Shown here in pieces: positions 23,498 to 34,099 of a DNA stretch of 64,000 nucleotides. This DNA comes from Diphasiastrum complanatum. Lineage: Eukaryota; Streptophyta; Lycopodiopsida; Lycopodiales; Lycopodiaceae. The stretch covers positions 32,687,076 to 32,751,075 of the forward strand of contig CM055096.1 of the NCBI GenBank assembly GCA_029204225.1, given 5' to 3'. The position numbers and the translations under genes were made by a program. The stretch's first letter is position 1, and each line of letters opens with the position of its first letter. The notes beneath the pieces are model-generated. The model worked only from the letters and a program-made list of their open reading frames with translations. It had not been told where the DNA came from and did no database searches.

Positions 23498-23983
23498 CTA
23501 AATCCCAGACATGGAGTTTTCAAAAGCAGCATTATTCATGGCCGAGACAAATTCTGAGAAACTGATCCTTCCGTCTCCATCTACGTCAGCTTCCCCTATC
23601 ATTTCTGCAAGCTCTCGTGGGGAAAGAGGGTGGCCTAGTCGCGCCATGGCATGAGCCAACTCCGCCGCAGTAATGAAGCCATTTCCATCCTTATCAAAAA
23701 CTTGAAAGAGCCTTAAAAGCTCCTGATCGTTGTATGTTACTTGATTTGCTAACTCTGGAGCAATCAAATCCACAAACTCTGAGAACTCTACCAATCCGTT
23801 TTTGTTGGTGTCAACCCTCTCAATCAAGGCTTCTAGCTGCGTAGTGCTCGGCGTTATGCCCAGAGATCTAAAAAGGGATCCCATCTCTAACTCCGTTATA
23901 CTGCCGTCTCCGTCACGATCAAACTGAGAAAACACCTCTCGGAGCTCCTTCAACTGCTGCTTTGTGATCAAATCTGTTGCCAT
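23498..23983 (-). CDS. Calmodulin-like protein, four EF-hands (CML15-18 type)
   Basis: The 161-residue protein is a calcium sensor of the plant CML family and should act by binding Ca2+ and changing partner affinity in cytosol or nucleus. Four canonical EF-hand loops start with Asp and end with Glu: residues 22-33 (DRDGDGSITELE), 58-69 (DTNKNGLVEFSE), 97-108 (DKDGNGFITAAE) and 133-144 (DVDGDGRISFSE); all ligand positions look intact. The pairing and the opening TKQQLKELREVF resemble Arabidopsis CML15-CML18, whose members are about 160 residues and intronless. The ATG at 23983 has a good context (AAAAATGGC). The open frame extends upstream for about 80 codons without another ATG, so the longer version needs a non-ATG start or an upstream exon. 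It is the only clearly intact conserved gene in the window. Confidence 0.93.
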   Translation of the reverse strand: MATDLITKQQLKELREVFSQFDRDGDGSITELEMGSLFRSLGITPSTTQLEALIERVDTNKNGLVEFSEFVDLIAPELANQVTYNDQELLRLFQVFDKDGNGFITAAELAHAMARLGHPLSPRELAEMIGEADVDGDGRISFSEFVSAMNNAAFENSMSGI

Positions 23984-24235
23984 TTTTGTCTCAACAAACG
24001 CTTGTACTATTTCGATGGTTTTAACCAGCAAACCAGATAAATAGGGAAAAGCTTTCGCTATGCAATCAAACACTTTGAGTATGCTTTCATTTCGTGTGCT
24101 ATTTGAAACAAAGCTCCGATAAATTCTTGCCTCAAAACTTCGTATGCAAACTCCACTAGAATAGATTGAGAACAGCGAAGCACCTGCTGCTGCAAGAGGT
24201 AGGGCGTTGTGTAGGATTAGATACTATTATATGTA
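23984..24235 (-). promoter_or_regulatory. CML leader with possible 3' splice site and TATA-like box
   Basis: The minus strand is open in the CML frame back to a TAG near 24228. It reads ACCTCTTGCAG before 24189, which looks like an intron acceptor. An ATATAATA box at 24225-24232 could instead be the TATA box of an unspliced leader of about 200 bases. Both readings are inference. Confidence 0.35.
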
Positions 24236-25010
24236 GCAAGGAAGAAACGTTATTGAAACAGATATTCTAATAAGCTTGAAACCTTTTTTGTTTTCTTGAT
24301 GATCGAAAGCTTCAATGCTCCTTAATCGTCCTGATGCACGACGCTAATAACAGTATCACTACAAACCACAACAATCCGGTGACTAAGATAAATCAACCGA
24401 TTTCCATGTAGCGAACTACGACATCTAGACTTACATGTCTCAGATCCTCTGCTTCATTACACTCTGCATACCAACACAGGTCGAATGAAATAGATCCAAT
24501 ACCATTCCTCAAAACTTGGATGCAATTTCAGAAAGTAAGTCAAGATTGCTCAGAAATATTTATATCAACTCAACGATATGTACTGACACTCTGCATACCA
24601 AGTCAATTCATATGAAACAGATCCAATAACTTTCCTGAAAAGCTGGATGCACTTTCAGAAAATAAAGTCAAGATTCCTCAGAAGTGTTCATATCAACTCA
24701 ACCAGGTGTAATGATCGAAGCAACGATTCTTAAAAACTGATGAAAATGTAATATCAATTTCAAAGATGATCGCAATCAAGTATCATCAAGGCAAATGTTA
24801 GATCCAACAATATTCCTGAAGCGTTGGATGAAATTCGAGACAATAAAGTCAAGATTGGTCAGAAGTGTTTATATCAACTCAACGATGCTCATGATGTAAG
24901 TAACAATTCCTGAAAACTGATCAGAAAATTTAACGATGATCGCAATCTATCATCATCGTAGCAATTGTTCTCCCCTATCCATCTTGCAATAAATTCCTCA
25001 CAAAATCCAA
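24236..25010. repeat. CML upstream region with three diverged repeat units
   Basis: Units beginning GATCCAAT/C at 24493, 24620 and 24801 share CTGGATG..ATTT, AAAGTCAAGATT, AGAAGTGTT and ATATCAACTCAAC in the same order, over about 110 bases each. Spacing is 127 and 181 bases. A further similarity, GATGATCGCAATC, recurs at about 24764 and 24936. No gene is seen here. Confidence 0.75.
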
Positions 25011-25035
25011 CTCTCTCTCTCTCTCTCTCTCTCTC
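25011..25035. repeat. Short (CT)n microsatellite
   Basis: About 12 CT units lie in the region upstream of the CML gene. Confidence 0.9.
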
Positions 25036-25413
25036 CCAACCACTTAGATTTTGCCACGCGTAGACTTGCCATGTGAAACCTTCTCAATGGTCATTCTCTA
25101 AACACGTGGCGAAATCGGAACGGCTATGATGAGATCCAAGGGTGTCGGGCATGGGATCAGCCTCTCTCTCTCTCACATCCGTCTTCTTCAGCCTTTCTCA
25201 AGAGACAAAAAGAGCGCCGTACACTTAAACACCAAAGGAATGGCCGCTCGGCGTCAGGTACTCGCCACGAGTAAAGCGGCAGAATCCATGGATAGACATA
25301 TGACACGTGGTAGCCAAAGTGAATCCAACGTTGCGAGCTAACTTTAGTCTGCGTATGTAGATTTGTGAGTAGGTGGCCAGGTGTTTTCTTTTTTTAAAGA
25401 AAGTTTTGTAGTA
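25036..25413. other. No recognisable gene; upstream region with CACGTGG-type motifs
   Basis: ACACGTGGCG at about 25101 and GACACGTGG at about 25302 are G-box-like hexamers (CACGTG). A 71-codon plus-strand open frame at 25126-25341 and an 88-codon minus one at 25225-25491 overlap, and neither resembles a protein family. Confidence 0.4.
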
Positions 25414-25514
25414 GGTAATGGCCATTGGGAGGGCCATTACCATAAATAATCTAAGACCCGGCAGCGAGCGCCAGAGGCACGAGCTGTTCAAGGACCGGAT
25501 TATTTGTGGTAATG
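25414..25514. repeat. Hairpin plus longer inverted repeat, MITE-like
   Basis: GGTAATGGCC (25414-25423) and GGCCATTACC (25432-25441) form a perfect 10-bp stem with an 8-base loop. The arm CCATTACCATAAATAATC (25434-25451) is also a 16/18 inverted match to 25497-25514, across a 45-base GC-rich centre. This mutually exclusive folding suggests a decayed foldback or MITE element. No target duplication was identified. Confidence 0.6.
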
Positions 25515-25567
25515 AATCGATGGACCATTATCTCATGTAATTAATGGTTCGGCTGATTTTTTTGACG

Positions 25568-25571
<4 letters not shown>

Positions 25572-25662
<91 letters not shown>
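25572..25662. repeat. Compound (CT)n(CA)n microsatellite
   Basis: About 25 CT units (25572-25622) run directly into about 20 CA units (25623-25662). Confidence 0.96.
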
Positions 25663-25664
<2 letters not shown>

Positions 25665-26760
25665 TTAAAAACGAGCAAAAAAAAGACGGGCCCTATATTA
25701 TGCAAAATTAGGGCCTTAAAATCAGCCAAACGGCAATTACATTAATAATTATTTAATATATTGATATTTCTTGCTATTTATATAACTAAGAAAAGGAAGG
25801 AAAAAAAATACATCCCATGTGAATAGGTCAAGGTATGGTGGAAGGCCCCATTTGAGGGCCTTATGTGCAGGCCGAGGGCCTTCCCTCTCCGCAGCTTCCA
25901 GAGGAGAGAGAAAAGTGGATGCATATTATGCTCCTGAGTCACCTTGAAAATACACACAAAACCTAAGCACCTAGCATTACGTGGGGTGTGATGATGTGAT
26001 GGAGATCCAAAAGAAAATACAAGTATTCTTTTGGCACCCAACGTTTGGAAAAGATGGCAATTTATAGGAATGAAAATTTTGTCGGTGTTTAGATACACAT
26101 ATAAAGCCTTGAATGAGTAGTAGTCCTTGAAAAATCAAAAAGCTTCAAAAAATGCAAGTTTTTTTGCCATAAGATTGAGAAATACATCAAGTATTGTTAC
26201 TGTATTTCAAGCTGAGCCGCGAGAAGGATGAAACATACGATACAAATGTACTGTATGTGTCATGTTCTCTTGGCAATTAACATGCTGTGTTAGAGCTTAA
26301 GACAACAAGAAAATGGCTCCCTTGAGCATGAAAACTTCCATGGCTTTCAACGCAATTGGTATATCAACCAACCTTTTCAATTTACTTGACAATGAAAGAG
26401 CTCTAATGAGCACTACAATTCTCCATTCCTTGACCACCATATTCTTAGGCATGAAATTATTCTTTCTGATCTCGACCACACTATCTTCATCACCTCTAAT
26501 GTGAGAATAACACAATCCACTATATAACATGTTTCTAGAAAAAGTAAGATACTCAAGATGCCAAAAGAGTCTTGACAAAATATCACTTCGAAAAGAATGC
26601 AACGACTCAAAGTGAACACAAGCTCAATTATCCAACATCTGTCCTTCTGCAAAGAAGAGGGCTTCCGAAATGCATTGAAGTTCACACACTAAGGTTAGGG
26701 AAGCTATCCTACTTTCAACCCAATATGGAAGTAATTCCTATTTACGTCCATATGATTTTG
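25663..26760. other. No gene identified; possible decayed copia piece at 26300-26600
   Basis: AT-rich flank. A minus-strand frame at 26297-26602 has a stretch vaguely like the thumb/RNase H part of copia pol (SRNMLYSGLCYSH), too weak to call. AAGGCCCCATTTGAGGGCCTT near 25841 is a small hairpin. Confidence 0.35.
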
Positions 26761-26764
26761 CAAA

Positions 26765-27525
26765 TTGGCAACTATTAAGGGAGTTGTTGGTTTGCATAGA
26801 AGCACCTTTGCACACACACTAAGTTGTAAAAACATCTTCATCGGCTATTCAACATCACACAAAGCATATCGTGTATATAATGTTGATACAGGTCAAATCT
26901 CAGTCAGCCGTGATGTTGTCTTTCTTGAAGTCAAGTATCACGATTTCAAGCAGAAGCAGCCAATGCAAGAGCATGCCATAGCAGCTCCATCCTCCATCGA
27001 TAGACAATGATCTACGACTGTTCAAACAACAGAGTTCATCCCAACGGCTCCACTTACCGTCGATGGGCTTAGACCCATGATTGTTTAACCACAAGATGCT
27101 ACGATCCCAGTCATTCACCAAAGAGAAACTTCCACTCAAGCACCTGCAGTTAGAAGGTTTGCAAGACAACGACAACATCCACGAAATCAGAATACGTTGC
27201 AGCTACATCAGCAGTGAAGGAGATCATTTGGCTGAGGAGACTGTTGCAGGATCTGCAATTCCCACAGATCGGTCCAACAATATTCCAGTGTGACAATCAG
27301 AGCTGCACAGCTCTATCTCTGAACCCATGTACTCGTGCTAGAACTAAACACATAGAAGTTCAGTTCCATTTTCTTAGAGAAAAAGTTCAGAACCTAGATG
27401 TTGTACTAAGTTACCGTCATACAAAAAATATGTTGGCTGATATTTTGACAAAGCCATTGTCTAGAGATAAACATTCTACCTTAGTAGAAATGATAAATCT
27501 CAATTACAAATCAGATTCATAGCAA
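26765..27525 (+). pseudogene. Copia element E: integrase tail fused to RNase H
   Basis: The integrase tail and linker read FIGYSTSHKAYRVYNVDTGQ and SVSRDVVFLE, then a linker with stops (VRRFARQRQHPRNQ). At about 27180 sequence passes directly to RNase H: KSEYVAATSAVKEIIWLRRL, CDNQSCTALSLN, RARTKHIEVQFHFLREKVQN and MLADILTKPLSRD, ending with TAG at 27522. The whole RT is missing. The last 100 codons are open and well preserved. Confidence 0.88.
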
Positions 27526-27541
27526 ATAGATTAAGGGGGAG

Positions 27542-28434
27542 TGTTGGAATTTAATCTAACTCCTACTCATCCCAACAACCCTTCTTCCTTCTCTGATTTT
27601 TACTCTCTCAAATGCAACCTGCAGAAAATGAACTGTTTTCCAACAGTCTGCATGTTTGAACTGATTGTCGCCACAGTCTGCATTTTTACTCAAGTTTTTC
27701 CACAGGCGAAAAATCCGACACTCAACACTATCGCTTATTTTTAGCTTAATTTGCAACTAAGTGTTTAGTGACACTTATCTAAGTTGTTTTTTGGGCCATT
27801 TAGGCACTTCTAGAAAAGCGACACTTTTTGCGAAAAATGCGAAAAAGACGACACTACATTTTTACATGCAGTTTTTGACAGGCGACAAATAGGGAAAAAT
27901 GCGACACTACATTTTTACATGCAGTTTCTGACAGGCGACAAAAAGGCGAAAAAAATGACACTACAGTTTTACACGGAATACTACACAGGTGACACTGAAA
28001 ATTTACACGAGATTTTACACAGACGACACTTTGCAGAAATACACGGTATTCCATGTACAGACTGTCTACGTCTTCATGCTCCAATAACAACTGTCTAATT
28101 AGGCAGTTAATCAGCTGTTAAACAATCTTGTAAATGTAAAGTTAGAATAATACAAGATCTTCGAGCTACTATAAATATAAATGTAAATGAGTGATTGAGG
28201 ACGAGCAATCAATTGGATCAGATAGCAGTCATTGTAAGTGTCATCATAAGTTATCTGTCAGAGATCAAACGACCAGAATGGGTGTGCTGACTCCTTAGAG
28301 TTAGTGATCATAAAAAGAGAGAGAAATATTCAGAACATAGCAATTGTCTTGAATCTGTAGTCAGCCTGATAAGTAGGCCAGGCCTGATAAGTCAGCCAAG
28401 CTCTTGCCTATTTTCAATAATAGAGTATGTGCGA
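27542..28434 (+). repeat. Element E 3' LTR, right limit approximate
   Basis: AAGGGGGAG (27533-27541) precedes the start TGTTGGAATTTAATC. A TATA-like CTATAAATATAAATG sits near 28160. The likely end is TATGTGCGACA at about 28434, but no second copy confirms it. It contains repeat units of about 53 bp from 27850. Confidence 0.65.
27850..28045. repeat. 53-54 bp tandem repeats in LTR E
   Basis: GACACTACATTTTTACATGC starts at 27850 and 27903, and a diverged copy (GACACTACAGTTTTACAC) starts at 27957. Each includes GACAGGCGACAAA or a variant. Shorter, decayed units with GACACT and TTTACAC continue to about 28045. Confidence 0.88.
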
Positions 28435-28512
28435 CAATGCATGTAATGTTGCAATGATAGGAATGGAAGTAGATTAAAATGGTATTTAGGAGAGTAGAGG
28501 AGATAAATCCAA
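28435..28512 (-). repeat. Remnant of element F 3' LTR
   Basis: Just left of a C-run that reads as a polypurine tract on the minus strand, the minus strand begins TGTTGGATTTATCTCC. That is LTR-like, and similar in its first bases to LTR E. Only this short piece seems to remain before LTR E. Confidence 0.5.
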
Positions 28513-28915
28513 CACCCCCCCCCCCCCTTAATCAAGATCCATTAATGCTTTGATCTTCAGACTAAGCAATGCACAAAATTTGTTGTGTGCATCAATGCTC
28601 AAAGCCTTGGTAAATACTTCTACAACCATGTCTTGCGTTGACAATATGTTAATCTTGCTTCTTTGTCGATAATCTTGCCCCTGACGTAGTGATATCGGAT
28701 CTCAATGTGCTTACTCGTAGAGTGAAATCTAGGATTGGCCGATAAGATGATGGCACTCTGATTATCACATAATATGATTTTTGGGGTGTACTGATTCAAA
28801 CTAATGTCTGACAGTAAATTTCTTAACCAAAATGCTTTTTTAATAGATTGAGAAGCAACAATGTACTCTGCTTCTATAGAGGAAAGAGCAATAGAGGTTT
28901 GCTTACGATTGTTCT
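28513..28915 (-). pseudogene. Copia element F RNase H fragment
   Basis: The minus strand reads KQTSIALSSIEAEYIVAS near 28900, WLRNLLSDISLN, CDNQSAIILSANPRFHS and SKHIEIRYHYVRGKI. Then stops appear, up to the polypurine tract at 28513-28530 (a run of about 13 C on the plus strand). It is truncated at 28915, where an unrelated LTR-like sequence starts. Confidence 0.85.
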
Positions 28916-28929
28916 ATTGAAAATCCAAC

Positions 28930-29345
28930 AAATTCACATGTGTGAGAAACCACACAAAAAGTGTGAATGATCTTTACCATGCTTTGTGGTGGCACACAGA
29001 TCACCTGTAGAGCAATTCTGCAATCTACCAACAGATCTGAGGCTAGAGCACAATCTAGAATGCCACAGATCAAAGCAACACTAATTCCTCACAAATAGGA
29101 AAAATACATAAGCATAATTATGTCTAAAGAAGACACAAAATCCAAGTTTCATACTTGCTCTTACTCAATTTAAGAGCATACAAATGATGATACAATATCT
29201 TGCTTTTTAGATGTTTTGGAAACATAATCAAGTCACCAAATTAAGCAAGATATACCATCAATCAAAGAAAGAGAACCATAGATGAGTAGAATAGAATGAA
29301 TACCACCTTCACTTATCCTTTATTTTCCACAAAATAAGAACAACA
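28930..29345. other. LTR-like non-coding sequence
   Basis: It begins with TTCACATGTGTGAGAAACC, resembling the terminal motif of LTR B, and lies directly 3' of a minus-strand copia remnant. That fits an old LTR of that remnant. No paired copy is present in the window. Confidence 0.4.
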
Positions 29346-29349
29346 AGGA

Positions 29350-29640
29350 CTCGGCCTTGTACAATGAAGATCTTCTTGGATATGCATGTTGAGGATACTC
29401 CTCCTCAAACCTCGACCCTATCATAAGTTGACCGTTCATAATAGAAATAACTTGTGATGCAATAAGAGACACTGTGCTCTCAACCCCTTCCAAGATAGAA
29501 ACTAGATCTTCATGAAAGACAAAAACATCTCCATGCTCAAACACCTTCGAGATACAGAGTGTAAAGGCTTTGTAGCCTTCCATGGTGGATGATTGGAAAG
29601 TGATAAACTCATAGAAGTTGCAAGATTCAAGGAACAAATT
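29350..29640 (-). pseudogene. Copia linker remnant related to element B
   Basis: The minus strand reads DVFVFHEDLVSILEG, then GSRFEEEY and PRRSSL. In order and spacing this matches the integrase-RT linker of element B (FHEDQKFNL, RPRLEEEQ, PRRSTR). No other pol domain is attached. Confidence 0.55.
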
Positions 29641-29759
29641 CCAACTCCTTCAATTGAACATGCATCACCAACATCAGTGTATATTGATTCTTGTAGTTCT
29701 TGACAAGATTCAATAGAAATAAAAGAACTCTTGGAGGAACTCATATGAGTTGTTGCGGA

Positions 29760-30773
29760 GCCTCATGATCCCACATTATCCAAAATTATTGTTTATATTG
29801 TAAAAATTTTCAAGTTTTATATATGTAAATGTGCTATAGTGCCTGAAATCATGTAAAGGCCTATTTGCACTTTGTAAATTCATATTTAGGTTAGAACTCG
29901 CGACGTTTTGTGCGACGTTCTATAGAGACACAGTAACGGATCTCAACCGACATCTTAATGGTTGGTAAACGACATTGAGGCCGGTGATCGTTCCTACAAG
30001 GTCGACACTTTGTGCCATTGTACTTGCACATTTGCACAATAGAGAGAGAAGAGAGCCAGTTTCTATAAGCTTGAGTGTTCTTTCCCTCTATCATCTTTTA
30101 CAACATTACTTCTTATCAATTGAGCAAATACACGCTGTATGATCTGTAACTGTTTGTGATATTGCTCTGTCTGCGTCACACATATTTCTCATGTTTTACT
30201 GAATTTCAGTCACTCTAACATGGATTTTCAAGCGTCACCAGAGAGCGACAATTCTGACTAATGTGTGCAGAGAATTAGCTGAAGCTGTTAAGCATAACCA
30301 TAAGCAGAACTTATTTCAATTCTGAATGAGCTATGTGTTCAGATAATAAACTTGTTTGATGCTCTGTTCTGTTTGCTTCCTGTGATAAGAACTAATTCAC
30401 TGTATTCAATTAAGAGGAATAATTAGCCAATACGATTATGTTTGATGAATCTATTTGCTAGTTGCTGTCTAATCTGATTGCTTACTGTTATCCGAAGAGC
30501 CTAAAAGATAAAATAATCTTTATAATCACAGACCTTGACCAAATTGTTTCACCATTGGTGTTCCTGGATGCCAATTTACCCAAATATCTTTGGATAACCA
30601 AATATGTCGCTATAGTATTCATTGCGAATATTACACATCACAGTCCATTTACCATCTTACATACACTTATCGTACAAAAGATGAGATTATTCTCTCTCTT
30701 GGGGAACTATCAAACCTTTTATACTACTTAATTCATTGATTTTGTGAAAATCTATAATGACTAGGCCACCACA
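29760..30773 (+). repeat. Probable 5' LTR of gypsy element G, left limit unknown
   Basis: The right end ACCACA at 30773 is followed, after TAAT, by a gypsy PBS. The left end is set only approximately, by the end of the copia remnant. Minus-strand and plus-strand open stretches in it (for example 30462-30731) resemble no protein with confidence. Confidence 0.5.
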
Positions 30774-30778
30774 TAATT

Positions 30779-30796
30779 TGGCGCCATTGCCGGGGA
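30779..30796 (+). other. Gypsy-type primer-binding site
   Basis: TGGCGCCATTGCCGGGGA differs by one base from the TGGCGCCGTTGCCGGGGA type found in plant Athila/Tat-lineage gypsy elements. It lies shortly before a gag frame. Confidence 0.8.
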
Positions 30797-30861
30797 GATA
30801 AATTTTATTTTTTGTAATATTTTTAAGTGTATTACGTCTACAAATCTTTCTCATGTAACAC

Positions 30862-31955
30862 ATGCCATGAACATACTCTCAAGCAACTATTGAACAGAAA
30901 TGTTTAGAGCGTGAACAACAATTAGAAGCATATAAAAAATCTAGAGATTTGTATTTTTAGAATTTGCGAAACTCGTCAGTTAGAGCAAAATTAACACCTA
31001 AAGCATTTAACAATCTTCCAAATGCTACTACAACATTCGTAGATTCATTTGAGAAAAGAACCGTTAAAACACCAAGTTCTACAGATTCATCAGAATCAGA
31101 TTCATCTGATTCCACTTCCGAATCAAGTTCAGAATCAAAATCTTCTTCATCAGAACCATCATCTGAGCATAGCTTAGATCCTGATCCTCCTAGTCCTCTA
31201 AGTCCACCTAGTTCACCACCACATGATAATATGGCTAACCCAATGTCACCCACATCTATAAAAATCAGATACGATTTTTTTAAGGGATCATCATTTGAAG
31301 ATGCGAATAGTTTAATCTATTACTATAGCAAATAAAGAACATAGAGACGAGGACAAAGTTAGAATTTTGCCAGGTCTTCTGCGGAAGCAAGCTAGGATTT
31401 GGTACAGTCAATTAGTACCGAAAACGGTTAATACTTGGAATCTTTTAAAAGCAGCTTTCCTTAAGCAGTTTAGGGAGATGGGATACTCCACTAGATTGTT
31501 GGCTCGACTTAATTCTGTTGAGAAGAAGCCGAAGGAATCACTTAGAAAGTATACTTGTAGAGTTAAGATTTTAATAGGAAAGTTAGAAGCCCAGTATCCG
31601 GTTCCTATGCAAAACAAATGGTTCTTGGGTGGCTTGCCTAAGAAAATGGATCGTAGAGGGGGTACAAGAGAGTCCACTCCTCCACCCAGAGTAAGGGATT
31701 TGTGCTACAATTCTAGAGCCCCGAGTCACTATTTGCATGATTGCCTTGAACCTAGGAGGTCAGTAGGATATGTGCCACTCTGTGCTAACTATACAGGCGA
31801 AGGACATGTCACTACTGAATGTCCTCAACCACAACAACCCCGGTCTAAACCGAGGTTTGTAAACTCGCCTAGAGAAGATGACCTTCGACCATCTAAAACT
31901 AGCACTAACATGATAGTTCAGAGGATAGAAGTAGAGTCCGAATTGTTAAAAATTG
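30862..31955 (+). pseudogene. Gypsy element G gag
   Basis: The frame starts at 30862 (MP, then a TGA where related frames would have an Arg codon), with another stop near 30958. A Ser/Asp/Glu-rich region lies at 31070-31200. The retrotransposon gag core follows (ARIWYSQLVPKTVNTWN, FLKQFREMGYS) at 31390-31500. Two CCHC-like knuckles follow at about 31700-31830, but each has lost its second Cys (CYNS and CANY). It breaks off near 31955. Confidence 0.85.
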
Positions 31956-31973
31956 TAAAACATATCTATCATC

Positions 31974-32717
31974 TGTTGTTAATGTTTGGGGGATTCTACC
32001 CATGTAAATATTTTGTACATATGTCTAGTATGATATGCAATAATGAAGACAATGTCTAGTTTGACATGCATATAGAGATTCACATGGAATTGGTCAATTA
32101 TGACCTTGTAGAAACTCGAGCCACAATAAATGCATAATGTCCTAAGTTTCCATAGTGACATGCAAAGCATGCAATCACTCTAATGGACACATGCATGTAG
32201 ATTTCTACATGGCTAGTTGAGAAATTGCCATTTGGAGAAAGTAGGTAGAAGTTAGGTGCAACCTGTGCATGCTATCAGTTATTTGTTAAGTTAATAATTG
32301 TTTGCACTTGAATAGGTGTAAGATGTGCATTGAATGCAAGGAGTACCACGAATTTTGGCTCTCCTATATATGTACATATCATTCTCATTCACAAAGTAAT
32401 GTAGAACCAAAGTTTTGTAGCTATCTCATGCCTGGTTGGATCTAAACTATTTTTTTTGTTATCTCTCTAGCTTTCTCTCTCTAACTCGTGTTGAAGCTAA
32501 TGCTAAAACACTGTAATCTTGTACTTTTAATCATTCTTTGATTCATTGCTATTATAGTCTATTGATTAGCATGCTAGATTGTGAATTAGCCATATCTTCT
32601 GAACTAGCTCTTGTTGAACAATCTAGAATCAGGGTACTGTGCCAATCACAAAGCTTAATCAAGATCAGTCACTCTTGTGGACATTTTCCACATGTGTGAA
32701 TTCTGGAATTTTCAACA
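31974..32717. repeat. Possible solo LTR inserted in element G
   Basis: The segment starts TGTTGTTAATG, ends TTTTCAACA (TGTTG...CAACA ends) and interrupts the gypsy coding frames. It holds no reading frame. CCACATGTGTGAATTC lies near its right end. I found no convincing target duplication, so the limits are tentative. Confidence 0.45.
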
Positions 32718-32837
32718 CGAAAAAGACCATCAATAGCCTGATTTAGATATATAGATAAATAAAGTAACTACTAGAAGTAGTAAAAATTCTTCAACTCTTA
32801 AGATAAGAAAAAAACTAAGGCGAAAAACACGAAAAAC

Positions 32838-33850
32838 ATGAAAAATGCGCCAGAAAAAGCGAAAGTCGTAGAACAGCCAGTAAAAATTTCTAATAATAAA
32901 GAATTAGACCTTAATAGGCCTACTGAAAAATATTATGATGTTGATATTAGTTTAGAAGCTAAAAAGCTTTTAGATGAAGAAACTAGAAAAGTTAAGAAAG
33001 TAACATTTTCAGATCCAATTATAAGTAGCGAGATACCTAGAGATCTACCGTCACATAGAACCCATTCTTATGATATAGTAGAAGACCTTGTCTCCAGAAT
33101 GCTCAATATAACTTTTAAATAGTTATTAGATGATAATCAGTATTATAAGAAAGAAATTAAGCAATTTTTGCAAAGGAAAAAGAAAAGAAAAGCGAAGTTA
33201 CCATTAGTCAATGTAGGATTAGTTAACTACGGTGATGAAGGTCAACCTGAGATTCATGTAGTAATCAATGGTTGCATTTTAGATAGTGTGCCCATAGATT
33301 CCGGATCTAGCGTGAACATAATGACTAAAGAAACAACATACAAGCTAGGCATTCATCATAGAATAGCACCCACATTAAGACATTTAAGGTTAGCTGATGC
33401 AAGTAGAAGATCACCAATAGGAGAGATTCCAGAAATTCCTTAGATTCCCATGAATATGATGAATATAGGTGTTGCTAAGGGGACTAGCATCACCTTACCT
33501 ATGCACTATTAAAATTACTTAGCAGTATCCGCTATCCTTGATAGTGGATCAGGCGTCAACACAATGGCTTTGTCACTAGCAAAGTCATGGGGGCTCAATA
33601 CCTTAGATTAGCCACGTTACAAACTCCGTATGGCCGATCAGCGAGTAACCGACCCTGTAGGTCACTTGTCGAATATCCCAGTACGTATCACAAGAGTCAA
33701 GTTTACCATAGATTGTGTCATCATAGACCTACCTGATGATGCACAAACATATAAACTCCTTCTTGGCACACCCTGGCTACAAAGGGCAAGCGTCGTCCAA
33801 GACTAGAAGCACAGTAAAATAACCTTTGGCAACAACGAAAAATGAGTCAC
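32838..33850 (+). pseudogene. Gypsy element G protease region, two protease-like segments
   Basis: The first segment (33168-33440) ends with an aspartic protease start, PIDSGSSVNIMTKETTY (Asp at 33297), and continues to LRLADASRRSPIGEIPEIP. After a TAG a second, diverged protease start appears, ILDSGSGVNTMALSLAKSWG (Asp at 33540). It continues with LRMADQRVTDPVGHLSNIP and reaches the protease end, DAQTYKLLLGTPWLQRA. Several stops break both segments. Confidence 0.82.
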
Positions 33851-34099
33851 TGTTGACTCGACTGGCCACGTAAAGCAATCAAAGTTTATGATGATTGATC
33901 ATCTACAACATATGACGAATCCGATAGTGTTCCAATCCAACTGACGGGAGACTATACAAGATCAACTGATATTATAAATTGGGGCCAAGCACTAGCCACT
34001 ATGGACTGTGCTGATTCCAACAGATGTTGAATAGAAATCGCCGCAAAAGACACATATATTCTACCATCTTCTACGGACATAGAGACGCCCATCATTCCA

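Noticed and set aside
23984-24073. Longer 191-residue start for the calmodulin-like protein
   Set aside because: The upstream codon at 24071-24073 is GTG, not ATG; the ATG at 23983 has good context and gives the family's usual length.
26297-26602. Copia RNase H-like frame on the minus strand
   Set aside because: Only a short, weak resemblance; noted as possible decay but not called as a gene.
30462-30731. Possible copia integrase piece (LPKYLW) in the LTR of element G
   Set aside because: The similarity is limited to a few residues; no neighbouring motif supports it.
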